Below are positions 45,274 through 58,699 of a stretch of DNA of 64,000 nucleotides, piece by piece. The position numbers were made by a program, and so were the translations under genes. The notes beneath the pieces were generated by a model. The model ran no database searches, was not told the DNA's origin, and was given only the letters and a program-made list of their open reading frames with translations. This stretch comes from Limnanthes douglasii subsp. nivea (taxonomy: Eukaryota > Streptophyta > Magnoliopsida > Brassicales > Limnanthaceae), in the NCBI GenBank assembly GCA_036936605.1, contig JAUPFV010000004.1:142768973-142832972 (forward strand), written 5' to 3'. Each line of letters starts with the position of its first letter. Position 1 is the stretch's first letter.

Positions 45274-46985
45274 GAGTTATTTTTCCAAAAGGAGTTAACC
45301 TTAACATCAATATACCAGTTAATGATTTGGTTAGTAGCAATTACAGGAAGATTGTGCCAAGAATCTTTCCAGAAGTCAATGTTACCTCTGCCAAGGATCC
45401 AGGTAATATTACTGTCTGCTTGCTTTCTTATATTACATAATTTGTTCCAAACTGAAGAACCTTTTATGTTGTTAATATATAAAGGATGAGCATTTTTACA
45501 GTATATATCATTCATAACATTTGACCAAAGACAACTATTCTTCCTTAATTTGAACCAAAGCTTTTGAGAGAAGGAGTTATGAATGTCTTTTAGTTTTCTA
45601 ACATTTAGACCCCCTTCTCCAAAAGGCTTGCATATGTAAGACCATGTAGACCAGTGGATAGCCTTTTGATTATATTTTGTTCTCCGGAGAAATCTATTTA
45701 AAGTATTTTCAATCTTGCAAATGATAGCTTTAGGAATTTCACAACATTGAATCCAATGATAAGTAATAGGTAATAGAACATTTGTAATAAGAGATAACCT
45801 GCCACCATATGAGACCAACTTACTGTCCCATTCAGTGATTCTATCATTGATCTTGTTCAGGATAGGATTGAAGATCTTTGCTTTGTTGTTGTTTGAGACA
45901 GTAACTCCCAAGTGAGAAATAAGAAGAAAGCCTACATCAAAACCAGTTTGTAGCTTAAGACTTTGCACCTTTGAAGAGTCGGACTTTGATGAAACAATCA
46001 TCTTTGTTTTGATTTTGTTTATGGCATGACCTGAAGTTTGCTGATACAATTCTAGATACCAACTAAGAATATCAATAGATTTTGGGATACTATTTTTGAA
46101 AATTAAAATGTCATAAGAAAACATGATACAAGGTATGATGTATATAGATCTAGAAGCATAACACATTTTAGGGTGAGCATTATATAGAATGTTTAAACCT
46201 CTACTCAGAAATTATTCACCAAAGATAAAGAGGCTAGGGGAAATAGGATCCCCTTGCCTTAATCCTCTCTTCATTTTGAAATAATCAAAAGTTTCTCCAT
46301 TAATAAGTATTGAGACATGAACATCAGTAATCATCTTCCTAATAAGATTAACAAATTTGTTGTTGAAACCAAAAGAATGCAGAATTTTAAGAATGAATGA
46401 GTGAGAAATTTTGTCGAATGCTTTCGACATGTCTAACTGAACCACAGTATTACCCTTTTTAGGCTTTTTGTTAATATCATAGAGCAGTTCTTTAGCCAGT
46501 AAAATATTATCATGAATTAGTCTGCCCTTGACAAAAGTAGACTGAGCAGAAGATACTATCTTAGGTAAGATGTTTGTCAGTCTTTGATTGATAAGGGCAG
46601 AAAAAAATTTGTTGATAAAGGTACACAAACCAATAGGTCTGTACCTATTCCACCAAGTAGGGTTTATTGTCTTAGGGACTAGGCAAATGCTAGTGGAAAA
46701 TAGCCTAGTAGGGATGAAATTGCCTTGAATATGAGCATTGAAGGCATTGCACAAGTCCCTTTTAATGATAAACCAGTAATGTTTAAAGAAATATAGGTTG
46801 AAACCATCAATACCAGTGGCGCTATCATTCTTCATGTTACAGATGATGTCCCAAATCTCATCTTCAGAGGCTCTATCAAGCAGCTTATTATTTTCATCAA
46901 TAAGCACAATAGAGGGAATGCATTCAAAATTCTTGTTGTTCAGGAACTTATTTTCTTCATCTTTGCTTTTGTAAGGATCATACAT
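45258..46985 (-). pseudogene. LINE ORF2 reverse transcriptase
   Basis: The first frame (46985-46212) has ATGIDGFNLYFFKHYW, NRYRPIGLCTFINK, VQLDMSKAFDKISH (motif A, catalytic Asp) and GLRQGDPISPSLF. It ends FGE-stop (TAA 46214-46212), and the next frame continues in the same phase. There the expected F/YADD catalytic box reads F-S-Y-D (46110-46121), losing one of the two aspartates. The frame then carries GYRRT-like and VSYGGRLSLI...LPITYHWIQCC segments. It would copy LINE RNA at the nick but is inactive here. Confidence 0.9.
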
Positions 46986-47362
46986 AAGGATGTTCTTGAA
47001 CTAATCAGCAGCAGACTTCCCTATCTCCTTCTTATCCAGAATCCAGGTATCACCATCGTTAACACTCTTGATTTCATTTTTTCTTCTTTTCTTAGCAACA
47101 TAACTATTGAATAGCTTTGAGTTGCCATCACCTTCATGTAACCAATTATTGAAGCATTTCTATCTCCAGTAAGAATCTTCATTTCTTATAGCTTTTAAGT
47201 GCATACTATTAGCCATAGCTAAACTAGAAACAGACTGTTGATTATTGTTAGTATAATGAAGGATCTCCATAGTCTTGGCATTGCTTTCAGTTTCTTTAAC
47301 ACTGTCAAACACATTTCCAAATTGATCTGTATTCCAAATTTTGAGACAGCTTTTTAGTTATC

Positions 47363-48184
47363 TTAGTTTGTACCAAAAAGTGTTGCTTGGATGGCTATCA
47401 ATTGGTTGATTCCAATCCTGCTCAACAACACTAAGAAAAGTAGCATCATTGGACCAAGTGTTAAGAAACCTAAAATTCTTTTTTTTACAGATAGCATCAT
47501 TAGTATTAAGTAAGTTAGATGAGATAAGAAGGGGGCATGGTCAGAACATGTTCTGACCATGTGGAAAACCTGAGTTTCTGTAAATGTAAACATCCATTTA
47601 TCATTAACCAGAGCACGATCTAGCCTTCTCCACTTGTTGCTTCTTGACCAAGTAAACTTGGAACCACTATAACCAGCATCGTTTAGGTTGCAACTTCTTA
47701 TAGTATCATTAAAATTATCCATACCGGCCTGACAAGTAGATGTGCAACCCAGCTGCTCATCATGAGAGGAAATAATATTGAAATCACCCACACACATCCA
47801 AGCCTTTTCATTATCACTAATTGCCCTGAGACTTTCCCAAAGATCGAATCTCTGAATACGATTACATTTAGCATAGACAGAAGTTAAGTAGATTCTATTA
47901 GTGATACCAGGATATTCAATCTCCATATGAATACATTGCTCCATGTTAAGAACAATGTTAATATTAACATTATTCATCCAGAAAACCCATAGCTTATTAG
48001 AAACATTGGTAAAACAGTCACAAAAACCAAGCTCCGCAGCAACATCTTTGATTTTTTCACTCTTAGACATAGGTTCTTGGATATCAAGTACCTTGATATA
48101 TTCAGATTTTATCATAGATTTAAGTCTTCTCAAGGTAGGCTTGTTATTCACACCTCTTGCATTCCAACTAATTGCTATGATCAT
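47363..48184 (-). pseudogene. LINE ORF2 endonuclease domain
   Basis: ATG at 48184 lies inside the end of ORF1. AP-endonuclease motifs are all present: SWNARGVNN (Asn), LDIQEP (Glu), SVYA, VGDFNII (Asp, Asn), DAGYSGSKFTWSRSN, RRLDRALVN and CSDHAP (catalytic Ser-Asp-His). The frame is lost at 47363, and the 380 bp before the RT frame is broken by several indels. The domain itself looks intact. Confidence 0.9.
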
Positions 48185-49492
48185 TTTCAGAATAAGATTT
48201 GTAAATTTTGTCTCTTGAACTGAGAGACTTGATAGTTAACTTACCAGTAGACCTTCTTCTTTTTGCAGTTTTCAGCTTGGAGGTTATGATTTCATTAAAG
48301 CTTTGTTGTAGAGAGAGCGTTGGAGAAGGAGAGCAGCTGTCAATGTTGGGATCAGGAGAATGATCATTATAATGATCTTCATCAATCTTATCCATAGCCT
48401 CTATAACTTCTTTGCTACTTTCTAGTGAATACAATTTGATACTTTCATTCTGCTGTTGTAAAGTATTGTTCAGTTGAACTTGCGAGGACTTAGTCTGAAT
48501 ATCAGGATTTACATCTTTACTGCTTTCATTCTTTTCTTCTTCTTGATCCTTTTGAGTTATAATCGATTTAAGTTTTCTTCTATAGACTTTAAAAATGTTC
48601 ATATTTCTTGATCCAGTAGTATCAACAGATGGCTTCTCTTTACATTTATCTTCTTTATCATCTTTAACTTCATCAGCTTTGCTGTTTTCTTGGATAGTAG
48701 CTGAATCTTCAACTTTCTTGGAAGCTTTTTTACACTCAGACGAATTGTGCCATATATGATAACAACAGTTACAGTATGATGGCACATTTTTATAGCTCAT
48801 TGTAATCCAATATCCATCGTTGTTTCCGAAACCGACCCACAATTTTCTTTGCAACTTTCTTGAGATATCCACTCTATTTGTGCGTAACAGGCATTGGCAT
48901 GGGCTCGATTTTTATGAGGAACAATAACCTTATAGGTTGGCCCTATAACAACAGCAATGTCATTAACTAAACCAGTATCATATAAACACTCTGGCAAATT
49001 TTCAAAGCGAACCCAGGTTAAGACAGTAGGGTTTTCAAAAAATTTATTGAAATCTTGATTCCATCTCAAGATTCTCATTACTGAATCATCAAATCGCCAT
49101 ACATTTCTTGACCAAATCCTTGAGACATCTTCCTTCAATTCAAACTCGAAGAAAATATGATGTGAATCCCATACCTCGTAGTTGAATGGACCCCTGAATT
49201 TCAAAGTTGCCAAGAAGCTTTCAAGTTTCAGTTTCTTTGGCACTCCATTACTAAACTTTCCTATCAAAGTGATTCTAGATTTCTTGGTTAGATTTTCTTT
49301 AACCTTTTCATTGTATTGCACAAAGTAATGATGCTCTGTTTTTCTGACAAATTCTGGGTTTAACGTCGCTAAATCATCCTCTGATTTGAATGGATCAACA
49401 AATTTCTTCCTTGATTGTTGTTGATGATTCTCAGTAGTACGAAGGACATGAAATTTTTCAATCGATTGAATTCCAATGATCGAGTTAATCAT
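48168..49492 (-). pseudogene. LINE ORF1 (RNA-binding protein), frameshifted
   Basis: Plant LINE ORF1 binds the element RNA. The first frame (49492 to about 48880) holds a DUF4283-type domain (RITLIGKFSNGVPKKLKLESFL, RNVWRFDDSVMRILRW, PTVLTWVRFENLPECLYD). A one- or two-base shift near 48870-48890 moves coding to the second frame, which starts DISRKLQRKLWVGFGNNDG. A CX2CX4HX4C zinc knuckle follows (CNCCYHIWHNSSEC), then a Lys/Glu/Ser-rich tail. It ends at 48168, overlapping the ORF2 start by 17 nt. Confidence 0.88.
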
Positions 49493-49574
49493 TAGAAGTT
49501 AGGATTTGGTTCCCCTCTGTTCTTGGTTCTAGTTTTTCACTAAAGATTATCCTCTAATATTTTCATTATAATTT

Positions 49575-49865
49575 ATCTAATAAAAAGTACTTTATATTAA
49601 TTTCAAAATATGTAAAAAAAAATCCCAGCTTTTACAGCTGTCCTGTTTCGGAAACTAGAGACTAAAAGAGACGGATGTTAAAGGAGGTGATAAATAAGCG
49701 ATGACACAAAACCATATTCTGAGAGAAAGATGTTAAAGTGGTATCGGATCTAATTTATCTTTCTAATGAAATGTTACCTATTAATATTGCACATCATAAC
49801 AGAAAATATTCAGAAGTCTAACTCACGGCTCTTGATATTTTTTTCATTGTCTTATACAATGAGGA
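49575..49865. other. Spacer between the LINE and the ROP gene
   Basis: About 290 bp of AT-rich DNA; nothing coding. It probably represents the downstream flank of the ROP gene into which the LINE inserted. Confidence 0.5.
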
Positions 49866-49871
49866 TTTATT
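49866..49871 (-). terminator. Polyadenylation signal of the ROP gene
   Basis: AATAAA on the minus strand, 86 bp downstream of the ROP stop codon and preceded by a T/G-rich stretch, as is usual for plant 3' ends. Confidence 0.55.
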
Positions 49872-49956
49872 CCACAAAACAATAATCCAAAAGTTAAATT
49901 TGCACTGTAATTGTAAGATATTCGAAGAGAATTCGAAACAGTATCGAATAATATAT

Positions 49957-52505
<2,549 letters not shown>

Positions 52506-52508
52506 ATG

Positions 52509-52655
52509 TGAGAACATGCATGATGAAATGGATAGACTAGACATGATGAAATAGAGAGACTAGACATGATGAAATATACAGACCATGCATTATTAAATCA
52601 TGTGTGACCAGACATGATGGAAGTGGAGAGACCAAGCATTATTAAATCATGCGGG
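52509..52655. repeat. Short tandem repeat based on a 23-bp unit
   Basis: CATGATGAAATrGATAGACTAGA-like units repeat three times from 52517. Two larger units containing ACCAkrCATTATTAAATCATG then follow. It is a local minisatellite-like array with no coding sense. Confidence 0.7.
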
Positions 52656-52890
52656 TACCCGAATCTGATGGGTCTGGATATGAGAAAATAAATATTGTTA
52701 CACGATACGTACCCGAACCCGAATCCTGATCCATTGGCATCATAACTTTGATATGGTCTCTTTGAATGTGTTCGATAATATCGTTTATTCTTGTTATACG
52801 TATTTTATAAATGAATAAAATATGGAATATGAGTTCGTCATAGAGAATATTTTGGTTTTAGTTTAAATGTGCATTGTTTCCACTGGTCTT

Positions 52891-55200
52891 AATAAAGCTT
52901 GTCCTAAATATCCATTTATGTTACCGTACATTGACCAACATGTGAACATAATATTCAGTAATCATATATTATCCTTCATGGATGCTTATTCTGGATACAA
53001 CTAGATTCAAATGCAAACGAATGATCAAGACCACACCATATTCATCACCGAAATGAGGCTAGATTGTTATAAACGATGTATTTCGGTTTAAAGAATGTTG
53101 GATCCACAACGTTTGCTCAATAAAATATTCGTTGATCAAGTTGGAAAAAACTTGCATGCTTATATTGTAGATATGTTGAGAAGATCATAATCATATCGTT
53201 GACCAGACAAAGACGTTCTAAAACACGTGGAAGGTAAAACTGAAGCTAAACCTGGAGTAGTTTACCTTTGGTGTATGATCAGGAAAGTTTTTTGGCTACA
53301 TGGTTAGCAAGAAAATAATTGAGACAGACGCAACACATTTAGATAATTTGGCAACTCTGGCAGCTCCAAGAATAAAAAAATAAGTTTAAATCTTAGATTT
53401 ACTGGTCTCAACCATCTAATTTCACAGTTTTCAAATAAATGCCAATCTTTCTTTTAGGTACTTAGGGGAGAAGGAAAATTCCTAGTAGACATTTGCTTGC
53501 GAGAAGGCTATCTTGAACATCCAAAAATTCCTTGCATAAACAAAATATTTGTAAAAATCCAAGCTAGGAGGACCGTTATGCCTTTATATAGCTGTATTCG
53601 ACTATATCGTAAGATTTATCCTGATACGGGAAGACGGGGTTGAGTCCAACACCGTTTGTTATGTCACTAAATCTTTGATTAGCGCCACAACATATTACTT
53701 GCAATTGGAAAAACTAGTTATCACCCTTGTGGTAGTCGCAAGAAAAATACAGCCATGTTTTCAAGCGCATATCATCATTGTACGAACATCCTTACCTTTA
53801 AGAAGCATAATTGAAAAGTAGGATGTATCGAGAAGGTTAAAAAAATATTTTCCAAAGATGAGTGACTATGATATCCAATACAAAATTATACTAGCAATCA
53901 ATGTTCATGCTTCAATAAATTTCCATGGTGAGTCATGATAAGAACGACTGATACCGTCACCAAATCAAAAAGAATCAATTTGGAAAGTTTGCACATATAT
54001 GGTAGCAACACACAAGGCTCTGGTACGTGAATACAACATGCGTCACTTACCGAAGAAATCCTAATCGAATCCATTAAGTTTTCTTTTCCCACCTTCAATA
54101 ATAAATCTGAGTACGAAGCCACTATTGTAGGGCTTCAGCTAGTGCACATCTATGTCACTAAGCACCTCGTCCTGGAGAAGGCCAAATTTATTTTATAAGA
54201 ACTACATGCTGGAGAAACAAAGTAGCACACGTTATTGTTACAAGACTTTGCACAAGCACATACTACTTCAAAACTACTATTGGTCGACCCTTCTTGTCGA
54301 CACCAAGAAACAAGTAACATTGTGATGCTTACTTATATTACTCAAATTCAATTCAATTCCCATCAACTCTTCTCAAAATATTATTTGAGGTCATATCATT
54401 TCATCGATGAGGAATTGATATTATCGAATTATTTAACCCAGCATCCGGAGGGCATAAATTGTTTATCATCACGAAAGATTATTTTTTTAAACAAATAAAA
54501 GTCAAAACATTAAACAACGATATAGCCAAATAAGTCATTTTTATCGTTAGGGTACCAAGAATCCGTACTTCTGAAAATGGCGTGTAATTTCAAAATAATA
54601 ACATCATTAAACAAATGTCAAAAGAAATGTATCAAACAAAATTTCTCCTCACCATTCCATCCATATGCTAAAGCCAAGTGGAAGTAACCAACATAACAAT
54701 ATTCGTCAGAATAAAAAAGACACTCGTAAAAGTGGCCGACAACTGGTCATATCTCATATTGGGCGTACTAAAGTATTATAAGACAACCCTCTGAACAACC
54801 ACAAACAAAACGTTTTTTATTTGGGGTTATGGAATGAAAATGGTCATCTGGGTCGAGACAACTATGCCCTCATACCGAATATCAAATTATAATTCTGACA
54901 AAAACGACGCGGCCATGAAAGCCAAAATAGAGATCATTAAAGATAATTGTACGGTATCTCCTCTATGGTTTGAGCATTGCAAGGCCCTCATGTGCAATAG
55001 CTACAACTCAAAAGTACGATACTGGAGGTTCGAGCTTGGAGATAAAATACTATAATGAGTGATCCTACACACCAACTACAAGCGCTTGATTAATCTTGTC
55101 CCAAACTAAGAAGGGTCATACACTATATAATTCAAGGTCAAACCGGAATTTATCGGCTCCTCAACTAAGAAGGGTACAACTACAATATCCATGAAATATG
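52891..55200 (+). pseudogene. pol: Tat-type Gypsy RT-RNaseH-integrase remnant
   Basis: RT: LNKACPKYPFMLPYIDQ then FMDAYSGYN-stop-IQM (about 52.97-53.03 kb), with the YxDD region corrupted. RNase H: LQLEKLVITLVVVARKIQPCFQAH at about 53.7 kb, then SRRLKKYFPKMSDYDIQYK. Integrase: scattered pieces with the C-terminal NSKVRYWRFELGDKIL at about 55.0 kb. The domain order matches pol of the intact element. Many stops and frameshifts are present. An LTR-like segment follows at 55.33 kb. Confidence 0.8.
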
Positions 55201-55329
55201 GAATACCTAAAATTATACTACACTATGCACACCATCATTTCCTCTTGGTCGATGGCTCATTTGTCGATGACCAACTAGTCTTATCCTATGACTCGACTGC
55301 AGTTGCAAGTCAGTTACAACGACACTAAG

Positions 55330-55560
55330 GATCTCGACAGTTAAATTTTTACTACTTTAAGTATATACGAATAAATATATCAAGGTATTACAGTCTTCCA
55401 TAATTATGATAGTAATCAATATTATGTCATAAATGTAATTCGTTAGACTTTCCTCTATATAAGATAGACAAATTCATAAATAAGAACATCTTACAACATT
55501 TATACAATTTAGTAATTTATTATACTTATTAATTATATGTAGGTTTCCAAGATATGAAAC
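55330..55560 (+). mobile_element. Probable 3' LTR of the Gypsy remnant (boundaries uncertain)
   Basis: It contains TCTATATAAGATAG (TATA-like, about 55456) followed by AATAAG (about 55479), the promoter-to-polyadenylation order of an LTR, just downstream of integrase. No second LTR is present to fix the edges. Confidence 0.35.
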
Positions 55561-55602
55561 ATGGGTTTGGCGGGAAGTTTTGGTCTCAACTTAGAAAGAC
55601 TT

Positions 55603-58600
55603 TCAAATTACCACTCCCATAAGCACAATAAATAAATAACCCAAAGTAAAATTCTTTGTATCGAAACAGTGTACATAATCGGATTTCACATACCCTTTCA
55701 ACATTATATCACCCATATCCTTCTGAGTGTAATACAACCTTACAACATGCAAGACCTTCAAGTATCTCATGAGCCACTTGAGTTTTGTCAATATGATTTC
55801 TCTGATTTGACATGAATCTTCTCAAAACACTTATGGTGTAGGTAAGATTAGGTCTCGTTCGAATCATAGCATATATAATGATACCAATAACATTAACATA
55901 AGGTATCTTCAACACGTACTTCTTATTTGCTTATTTGGTTGGTGTTTGAGTGTTACTGAATTTGTATTACGAACCAATAAGAGTTACAACAAATTTTTCT
56001 CGAGACATAACAAACTTCATTAGGACATTCTACATATATTCTTATAAAGATAACATTAAATATCCTTTCGGCTAGTTTCTCTTGATATCAATACCAAGTA
56101 TACTGATAGGGTCTCTCATATCCTTCATCTCAAACTCAAATCTTTACCACTTTAATCTTCCTTCTATCTCTTCCATCCATTAGTATGTAATCCACATAAC
56201 AAAGTAATTGGACTTATATATTTATATGTGTCTCCCAATTCTAACAAAGACAATTATCTTAGCAGTTACAAACATATTTGACGAATCTCATAAAAGAATC
56301 GGATATTCTATTCCACTACCTCGACGATGGTTTCATCCCACAGAGGGTTTTTTTAAACATACATAACATTTATTCCTTTCGACTGACACTGGTTTGGTTT
56401 ATTTTGGGCTGGGGGTAGTTTAGTAAAGTGTTTTGTGAAGTTTCAAAGTATTAAGTGTTAGGTATACAATGTAGTGAGATAATTGAGTTGCTTGGTTGTA
56501 TTAAATGTTCATTATCTTTATTAATGAAAGTGGTTGGGGTATTTATACTATTAATTAAGGGCCCATGGGCTTACGTGTCAAGTTTAAGGATGCATTAATC
56601 TTTTAAGTAGATTAGCAAATAGCTTAGTTAAAAGGTTTTTTACTTTTATCCTTTCCGAATTATTTAGTGGCATCTCATTGTCCGAATTACCCCTGTCCGG
56701 ATTATGCAGTGAGCTGTGTCTGAATTTTCTGAACTCATCAGAGACATGTAATTATCTCTTCAAATTCACTATGCAAGAAGGTAGTACTAGCATCCATTGG
56801 ATCTAGCGAAAGCTTAAATCTAGAAAAAATTGGCAATAAACCTTGATGGATTTTTATTTCATAACAAACAAAAATATATCATTAAAATTGACACCTTCCT
56901 TTTGCATAAAAGCCTTAGCCACGAGCCTAGCCTTGTACCTGGATAACTCAACACCTATAATACACACCTTCCTTTTGAATATTCATTTACTTCCAACCAG
57001 CTTCTAACCCTTCGGTTGCTCCACAAGAATCCAGATGTTCATCTTCTTGAAAGATCTCAATTTTTATTTCATGGCCACAAGCCATCTCTCTTTATTATTG
57101 ATTTTGATAGCATCATGATATGTTTGACGTTCAAGGAAATATCCATACATTTCAGTTGATAAATCATAACCAATTACATCGAAAAAAAACCATACATCTC
57201 TCGTAGTTTCTTTGGTCTACAAGCTCCATTACTCAGCAATTGATAACTGTCAAAATTATATTACTCTCTTGTATGATAATCTAAAAGCCCTTGAACACCA
57301 TACTATCAGGAAACTTTGTACTCATACAACCAGAATAGGAAAAAGGTCTAGAATCTTCTTCGACAGAAACATCTCAAACTTCACTTTATCAATCAGATCC
57401 ATCATCAGCTTCACGTATTTTTACGAAAACGTTAAGTTGAGTTTTCACCGTATTCATCAATGGCATATCCAAGTTTAAATTATCATAGCCTATACCATTT
57501 TATGCATTCTGGATAGCTAAGAAACAAATATTTTGGTGATTTTCTTATCTTGTTTCACATGTGCGTATGCAGCACACCCAGACACTCTCAAATGCTCTAA
57601 ATTAGGTTTCTCTTTAGCATATGCCTCTTAAGGAAAAAAACTTAAATGTCTTGGATGGACTAATGTTGATGATATATGCAGCCGTTGTCATGGTTTCTCC
57701 CAAGAACCATCGACCCATTCTAATTGTATAAAGCATGCAATTAAACTATTCGAGCAGTGTTGGATTCATTCCCTTGGAAAAATTATTTTGTTGAGGAGTT
57801 CCACTTATGGTCCAGTGTCTAGAAAATCTAAAATTTGTACAATAGCTAGTGAACTCTTTGTTCACACATTCCAAGCCATTATTAGTCTGAAGCTTCTTCA
57901 GCAATTTCCCGGTTTAATTCTCTATCAAATTCTTCAAGTTCACAAAGGCAACAAACGTTTCATATTTGGTTTTTAAACTTATATAACTCATGATTTTCTA
58001 AAATATTCATAAATTAACAATATAAAGTACCTTGAACCATCTAAGGTTGATTCCCGTACGGGACCCCAAATGTTTTAATGTTTTAATGAAGTATTTTATT
58101 AGATGTATGGCAGTTGGGCATAAAATTCACTCTTGCTCTTACCAAAAACAAATCTTGCAAACAAATCTCAACTTTTTGAGTGAGATACCATCTAAAAATC
58201 CATATTAACTTAGTTAACTGCATAATTTCTCACTTAAATTCCCCAGTCGATAATGTCACAACCTCGTAGAATATTTCACCATACTAGACACATCTTTTAT
58301 TACTACAATACCCTCAAAAACTAACATACAATTAGTCCAATTGGCTTTCATAACAACAAGGGATCCTTGAAAAAAAAACCTAAGTCTTTCATTTCTACCC
58401 ATATAGGTAAAAATTTACTCATCTAACATCATAATAATAAGAAGTTTACTTTTAACTTCACATATATAACCTTATTTTGTTAATCACTCTCTCAATTCAT
58501 GTAGATAACTTAAGGCGAACCGTTCTAATCCCTTTGATATCGTAGGATTTGTCATTCTCAAGGATGACCCTTCCACCCTAAAGCATTCATAGGTATTCAA

Positions 58601-58690
58601 ACCAATGTTTATTAGAAGTTTATGAAATGATGCACCCAAATCCAGTACCCATTTATCATTATACATGTAAGAACAAATAGTCATTAACCC
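55603..58690 (-). pseudogene. pol: Ty1/Copia pol remnant (protease to RNase H), interrupted by a solo LTR
   Basis: On the minus strand, right to left: protease WVLDLGASFHK (58684-58484, Asp kept but Ser of DSG changed), integrase TNNGLECVNKEF (about 57.88 kb) and SGTPQQN (about 57.8 kb). RT follows with STTFLHSEFEE (about 56.78 kb) and, beyond the inserted LTR, a decayed SLYGLKQ-type region. RNase H comes last, with PYVNVIGIIIYAM, RPNLTYTISVL and YTQKDMGDIMLKGYVKSDYVHC (55915-55603). The Copia order PR-IN-RT-RH is clear. Stops and frameshifts throughout. Gag and both LTRs were not recognised. Confidence 0.85.
56390..56740 (-). mobile_element. Solo LTR (351 bp) related to the intact Tat Gypsy LTR
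   Basis: On the minus strand it starts TGATGAGTTC (intact element: TGATGAGTCC), has GGCCC...AGTATAAATACCCC (intact: GGCCC...CTATAAATACCC) and ends CTACCCCCAG...CCAAACCA (intact: CTACCCTCAG...CCACACCA). Imperfect target duplication: GACAC at 56385-56389 and GAGAC at 56741-56745. It splits the Copia RT between two adjoining coding segments. No internal region is present, so it arose by LTR-LTR recombination. Confidence 0.75.
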
Positions 58691-58699
58691 ATCGCCGTA

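Larger units (their letters stand above)
43742..49558 (-). mobile_element. Full-length L1-type LINE, 5.8 kb, multiply broken
   Basis: A 16-bp direct repeat ATTTTCATTATAATTT flanks it (43726-43741 and 49559-49574), and the match continues imperfectly into TCT..AATAAAAG, so the duplication may be longer. The minus-strand 3' end carries an A run (T run at 43757-43764 on plus). A 66-bp leader, ORF1 and ORF2 follow in order. ORF1 has one frameshift; ORF2 has at least two frameshifts and two nonsense codons, so the copy is dead but complete in length. Confidence 0.92.
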
